Origin: CAVPJW01 sp963705525
GTDB lineage: Bacteria; Acidobacteriota; Vicinamibacteria; Vicinamibacterales; CAVPJW01
NCBI GenBank assembly: GCA_963705525.1
Contig: CAVPJW010000002.1
Coordinates: 1,434,230 to 1,498,229, forward strand
Reading direction: 5' to 3'
Length of the DNA: 64,000 nt
Shown here: positions 61,332 through 64,000 of the stretch, piece by piece
Numbering within the stretch: the first letter of the stretch is position 1
Layout of the letters: each line of letters starts with the position of its first letter
The notes under the pieces: model-generated
Told to the model about the DNA's origin: nothing
The model's database searches: none
What the model saw: the letters and a program-made list of their open reading frames with translations, nothing else
Position numbers and translations under genes: made by a program

Positions 61332-62545
61332 GGCCGCTGACGCTCCTGTTGGCCGTCGTCATTGCCCTGGGTGCACAGCAGAAGGCGGTGGTGCCTGCAG
61401 TCGGGCCCGCACCCGCGGGACCGTACAGCCCCGGCGTCGTCGCAGATGGCTATCTATACGTGTCGGGTCAGGGCGCGGAAACCGCGGATGGCCAGATGCC
61501 GGCGACCTTCGAGGGACAGGCCGAGCAAACGCTCGAGAACGTGAAAGCGGTGGTCGAGGCCGCCGGCTTGACGCTGGACCATGTGGTCTACACGCATGCC
61601 TATCTGGAAGACATCAGGAACAGCGCGGCGCTCGACCGCGTTTACGCACGCTACTTTCCGAAGGACCCACCCGCTCGCGCGTTGATCGGCGTGGGACGCC
61701 TGCCAGGCACTCCGGTCGAAGTCAACGCGGTTGCGGTGGTGAATCGCGATGGCCGGACTCCGGTCCACATACCGGGGTGGGATTCAGGCCAGCCGTTTTC
61801 AGCGGGGATACTTACCCACGATCGCCTGTTCATTTCGTCGCTGCCAGGCCGAACCGCGAGCGGAACCACTCCAACTGACCCTGGCGCCGAGGTGGACGCC
61901 GCGCTCGACAACTTCAAGGCGGTCGTTGAAGCCGCAGGCCTGAGTCTGGCTCATGTGGTTTTCGTGAATCCGTATCTGACTTCGGCGATTCCTGCCCGTG
62001 TGATGAACGAGCTCTATGCAAAGCGATTCGAATTCGGCAACACGCCGGCCCGTGCCACGATCTCCGTGTCCGCGCTGCCGGCCGGACACATTGTGTTCAC
62101 CGGCGTCGCCGTGCGCGATCTGTCGAAGCGGAGAGCCATCCGACCGAAGAACATGGCGCCCAGCCCGACCGCGAGCCCGTGTGTGTTCGCCGGAGACACC
62201 TTGTATTGCTCCGCCAAGAGCGGCTTCATGCCTGGCCCGTTCTCGGGAATCTATGCAGCCACCGTGGAGCACCAGTTGCGCCAGACGATGCGCAATCAGC
62301 TGGACAATTTCGAGGAAGCGGGCCTGACGTTCGCTGATGTCGTCGCTGCCAACGTGTATCTTGACAACGTGGACGACTTCTCGAAGATGAACGCTATCTA
62401 CGCCCTATATTTTCCTGGTCCCGTGAAGCCCGCCAGAACCACGGTGCAACAGATTGCTCCGGGCACGCGAGACCCCGACTCGAGCGGCAGCTATCCCACA
62501 CTGGAACAGGTGTCGTTCGTCGCCGTGCGCCACTCTGGTCGATGA
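61328..62545 (+). CDS. Exported triple-domain RidA-family protein
   Basis: 405 aa, starting MRPLTLLLAVVIALG with a Sec-type signal. Three RidA (YjgF/YER057c/UK114) repeats follow. Repeat 1, about 20-140, has GPAPAGPYSPGVVADGYLYV and ends GTPVEVNAVAV. Repeat 2, about 150-268, has SAGILTHDRLFISSLPG and FVNPYLTSAIP. Repeat 3, about 280-400, has PSPTASPCVFAGDTLYCSA and VAANVYLDNVDDF. RidA proteins hydrolyse reactive enamine/imine intermediates from PLP enzymes to keto acids and ammonia and are usually one-domain cytosolic trimers. Here three domains are fused in one exported chain, which could form a pseudo-trimer. The critical Arg is present in repeat 1 (PARALIG) and repeat 2 (PARATIS) and 3 (PARTTVQ). 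Confidence 0.85.
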   Translation: MRPLTLLLAVVIALGAQQKAVVPAVGPAPAGPYSPGVVADGYLYVSGQGAETADGQMPATFEGQAEQTLENVKAVVEAAGLTLDHVVYTHAYLEDIRNSAALDRVYARYFPKDPPARALIGVGRLPGTPVEVNAVAVVNRDGRTPVHIPGWDSGQPFSAGILTHDRLFISSLPGRTASGTTPTDPGAEVDAALDNFKAVVEAAGLSLAHVVFVNPYLTSAIPARVMNELYAKRFEFGNTPARATISVSALPAGHIVFTGVAVRDLSKRRAIRPKNMAPSPTASPCVFAGDTLYCSAKSGFMPGPFSGIYAATVEHQLRQTMRNQLDNFEEAGLTFADVVAANVYLDNVDDFSKMNAIYALYFPGPVKPARTTVQQIAPGTRDPDSSGSYPTLEQVSFVAVRHSGR

Positions 62546-62967
62546 ATCTGCTGACGGCGAGCTCGCTCCGACCCCTCCGGCTCCACGGAAGACGCAGCCG
62601 ACAAAGCGGGCACCGCCTCACGCCACCCCGCTCCACAGCGGCAAGTACCGGCCGTTGCACGACTGAAGACTTGTCGCGCCGCTTGCCGTGGGAGCAGCCG
62701 CACGATGCGCCGTAGCGCTTCATCCGCTCGAGCCGGCACTTTAGCATCGTCGCGCAAGGGCAATTCGTGAACGTTACGCTGACGGCGTGACCGCTGGCGG
62801 GGACACATGGCAAGCGATGGAGGGAACTACGGCTCACGGGGAGCCGTACGATTTCGGGAATTGGAACATGCGGGCCGAGATATGAACCTCCGGCGTGTCT
62901 ATCGGGGCGCCCAACAGGAGGATCAGTTGTTAATCGCGGCCGATGCGGTCTCCAACAGCCCGCTGGC
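62546..62967. other. 422-nt stretch without a supportable gene
   Basis: No frame here has a signal peptide, domain or credible start. Cys- and Arg-rich shadow frames on the minus strand and a GGCTCACGGGGAGCCG hairpin near 62834-62849 give a faint impression of mobile-element debris, but nothing identifiable. Confidence 0.5.
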
Positions 62968-64000
62968 TCATCGCACTCCGAGTTCCTTCCATCCAAGTAA
63001 TAGTTCCTCTACTAGCCGTGACGTTTCGTCCCGGATCCGGCGCTCCAGCCGAGCGAGGGTTTCCAGCTCCCTCTGCTGGCCTGAATAGGCCTGCGCTCCC
63101 GCAAGCTCCCTCAGAGCGCCACCGCCAAGTTGCACGCCGCCGTCGTAGACGACCTCTTCCAACTCCTGCACGGAGCCGAGATCGTCGACGCGGAGCTCAC
63201 GGTAGGACCAGTTCCAGCTGCGAATCCACCAATTGCGCAATTGTTGTCCTTGCACCTCGACCTCTGGAATCACGAGGTCAGGACCGGCCGCAAGGATGTT
63301 GTGTTTCAGCCGTCCAACCTGCCTAACTCCGGCAATCACGCGAAGCGCTGGTTGGCTGGTGGGCGGCGGTTCGAGGCAGGGAAGGCCGCCGAGCTGCTGA
63401 ACCTGCTTTGCTTCGACGAGCTCATCGTCGTCAGGTTCCGCGGATGGCCCCTGAACGCGGATCAGAATCTTGTCCGCCAGAGCGCCGCCCACACCCATGC
63501 GCAGCCAGCCCGCGCGAGCGACGGTCAGGTAGCCTGGCGGCAGGTCCGGTCGCTCTGTGTGCACGACGCGCGAGAGCGCGCCCATCCCTGCCACGACGGC
63601 CTTCACGTCCGCCTCACCCATCGGCTGCATTTGCGTCTCTCCCCACTCGAGAAACGCCGCGTGCGATCGCGGCGCTTGCGTGCGGAGGCGACCAACGATG
63701 GCCGGCTGCGGCGTCCGATAGTCCGGCTCAGCGAGACCTCGTCGATACCCTGCGAAGAAGCGGTCGAAAACCGCTTCGCGACTGCGGCTCCAATCGCGCC
63801 GACGGAGCGCTATGTCGACCGAGCCGAGGAACCGAACGATGTCCACCAGCGCCGGACCTCGCGCCGAATCGTCGAAGTCATCGAGGCCCCATGCGTCCTC
63901 GGTGACGGCGAATTGTTCGATGTGCGCGTCTCCGTGCAGACGTACGATCGGCACGTTGGGCAAGTCTGCAGCGAACACCTCGCACACGCGCGCGATCCAG
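62968..64000 (-). CDS. DUF2252-family protein (5' end outside window)
   Basis: The frame continues past the window edge, so the N-terminus is missing. The conserved core is visible: VPIVRLHGDAHIEQFAV (the HGDxHxxNFG-type motif with Q in place of N), DDFDDSARGPALVDIVRFLG (the aspartate pair), then KQVQQLGGLPCLEPPPTS and IPEVEVQGQQLRNWWIRSW. DUF2252 is a kinase-like fold with unknown substrate. Here the Arg after HGDA and the DDFD segment are intact. It ends at 62968 with RLVEELLLGWKELGVR. Confidence 0.8.
   Translation of the reverse strand, partial: WIARVCEVFAADLPNVPIVRLHGDAHIEQFAVTEDAWGLDDFDDSARGPALVDIVRFLGSVDIALRRRDWSRSREAVFDRFFAGYRRGLAEPDYRTPQPAIVGRLRTQAPRSHAAFLEWGETQMQPMGEADVKAVVAGMGALSRVVHTERPDLPPGYLTVARAGWLRMGVGGALADKILIRVQGPSAEPDDDELVEAKQVQQLGGLPCLEPPPTSQPALRVIAGVRQVGRLKHNILAAGPDLVIPEVEVQGQQLRNWWIRSWNWSYRELRVDDLGSVQELEEVVYDGGVQLGGGALRELAGAQAYSGQQRELETLARLERRIRDETSRLVEELLLGWKELGVR

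Noticed and set aside
62546..62967. Debris of a mobile element before the DUF2252 gene
   Set aside because: A small hairpin and Cys-rich shadow frames, but no recognisable transposase or intron motif, and no direct repeats at the borders.

Overview
This is 64 kb of high-GC bacterial chromosome. The gene complement looks like Acidobacteriota, most probably the Vicinamibacteria (subdivision 6) type found in soil and sediment. The reasons are two very large secreted Asp-box/sortilin-like beta-propeller proteins, secreted imidazolonepropionase-like amidohydrolases, an exported penicillin acylase, a CocE/NonD-type hydrolase, tandem polysaccharide deacetylases, a CBM9-like secreted protein and many proteins with Sec or Tat signals. 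This placement rests on family knowledge; no marker-gene search was run. There are no phage, plasmid or CRISPR features. Core genes present are purA, hutH, hutU, rnc, cutA, an ftsB-like gene and an initiator tRNA.

Layout. 1-5 kb: end of an APC permease, secreted proteins, an amidohydrolase, a tiny basic protein, a DDAH-like enzyme divergent from a second APC permease. 5-15 kb: giant propeller protein, class I methyltransferase, an Acidobacteria-type secreted unknown, a poorly coding stretch, then a Tat-exported GMC dehydrogenase small subunit divergent from its GMC flavoprotein, and an HD hydrolase. 15-32 kb: a broken O-antigen-ligase-like gene, a TlpA protein, a glycosidase-like protein, penicillin acylase, YVTN propeller plus TPR protein, SnoaL-like plus CocE hydrolase, a minus-strand operon of two deacetylases, an FMN reductase and a DUF4188 protein, gamma-glutamyltransferase and a second amidohydrolase. 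32-43 kb: NtrC-type two-component pair, DUF5666-like protein, second giant propeller protein, esterase, ABC-2 exporter. 43-57 kb: PilZ protein, purA, hutH, hutU coupled to an AAA-type ATPase, an RNase III with an extra N-terminal domain, a PP2C/SpoIIE phosphatase, a trans-sulfuration PLP enzyme, DedA, CutA, an FtsB-like protein and an alkaline-phosphatase-superfamily protein. 57.6-64 kb: tRNA-fMet with promoter and hairpin, a Tat-exported class V aminotransferase, a CBM9-like protein, an ATGA-coupled pair (Tat-exported SelA-fold PLP enzyme plus an exported triple-RidA protein), and the end of a DUF2252 gene.

The genes suggest a heterotroph living on peptides, amino acids and amides, with much chemistry outside the cytoplasmic membrane: amidohydrolases, acylase, GGT, exported PLP enzymes and RidA, and a GMC dehydrogenase.

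Three patterns cut across the annotation. (1) A GC-rich intergenic repeat family occurs as about 34-bp modules and once as a 348-bp element with roughly 100-bp inverted ends. (2) A second family of period-7 or period-8 short repeats fills gene junctions, above all between convergent genes, and supplies some stop codons. (3) At least eight otherwise intact genes carry one-base (in one case compensated) frameshifts. Their number and their presence in core genes suggest sequence or assembly errors rather than decay.
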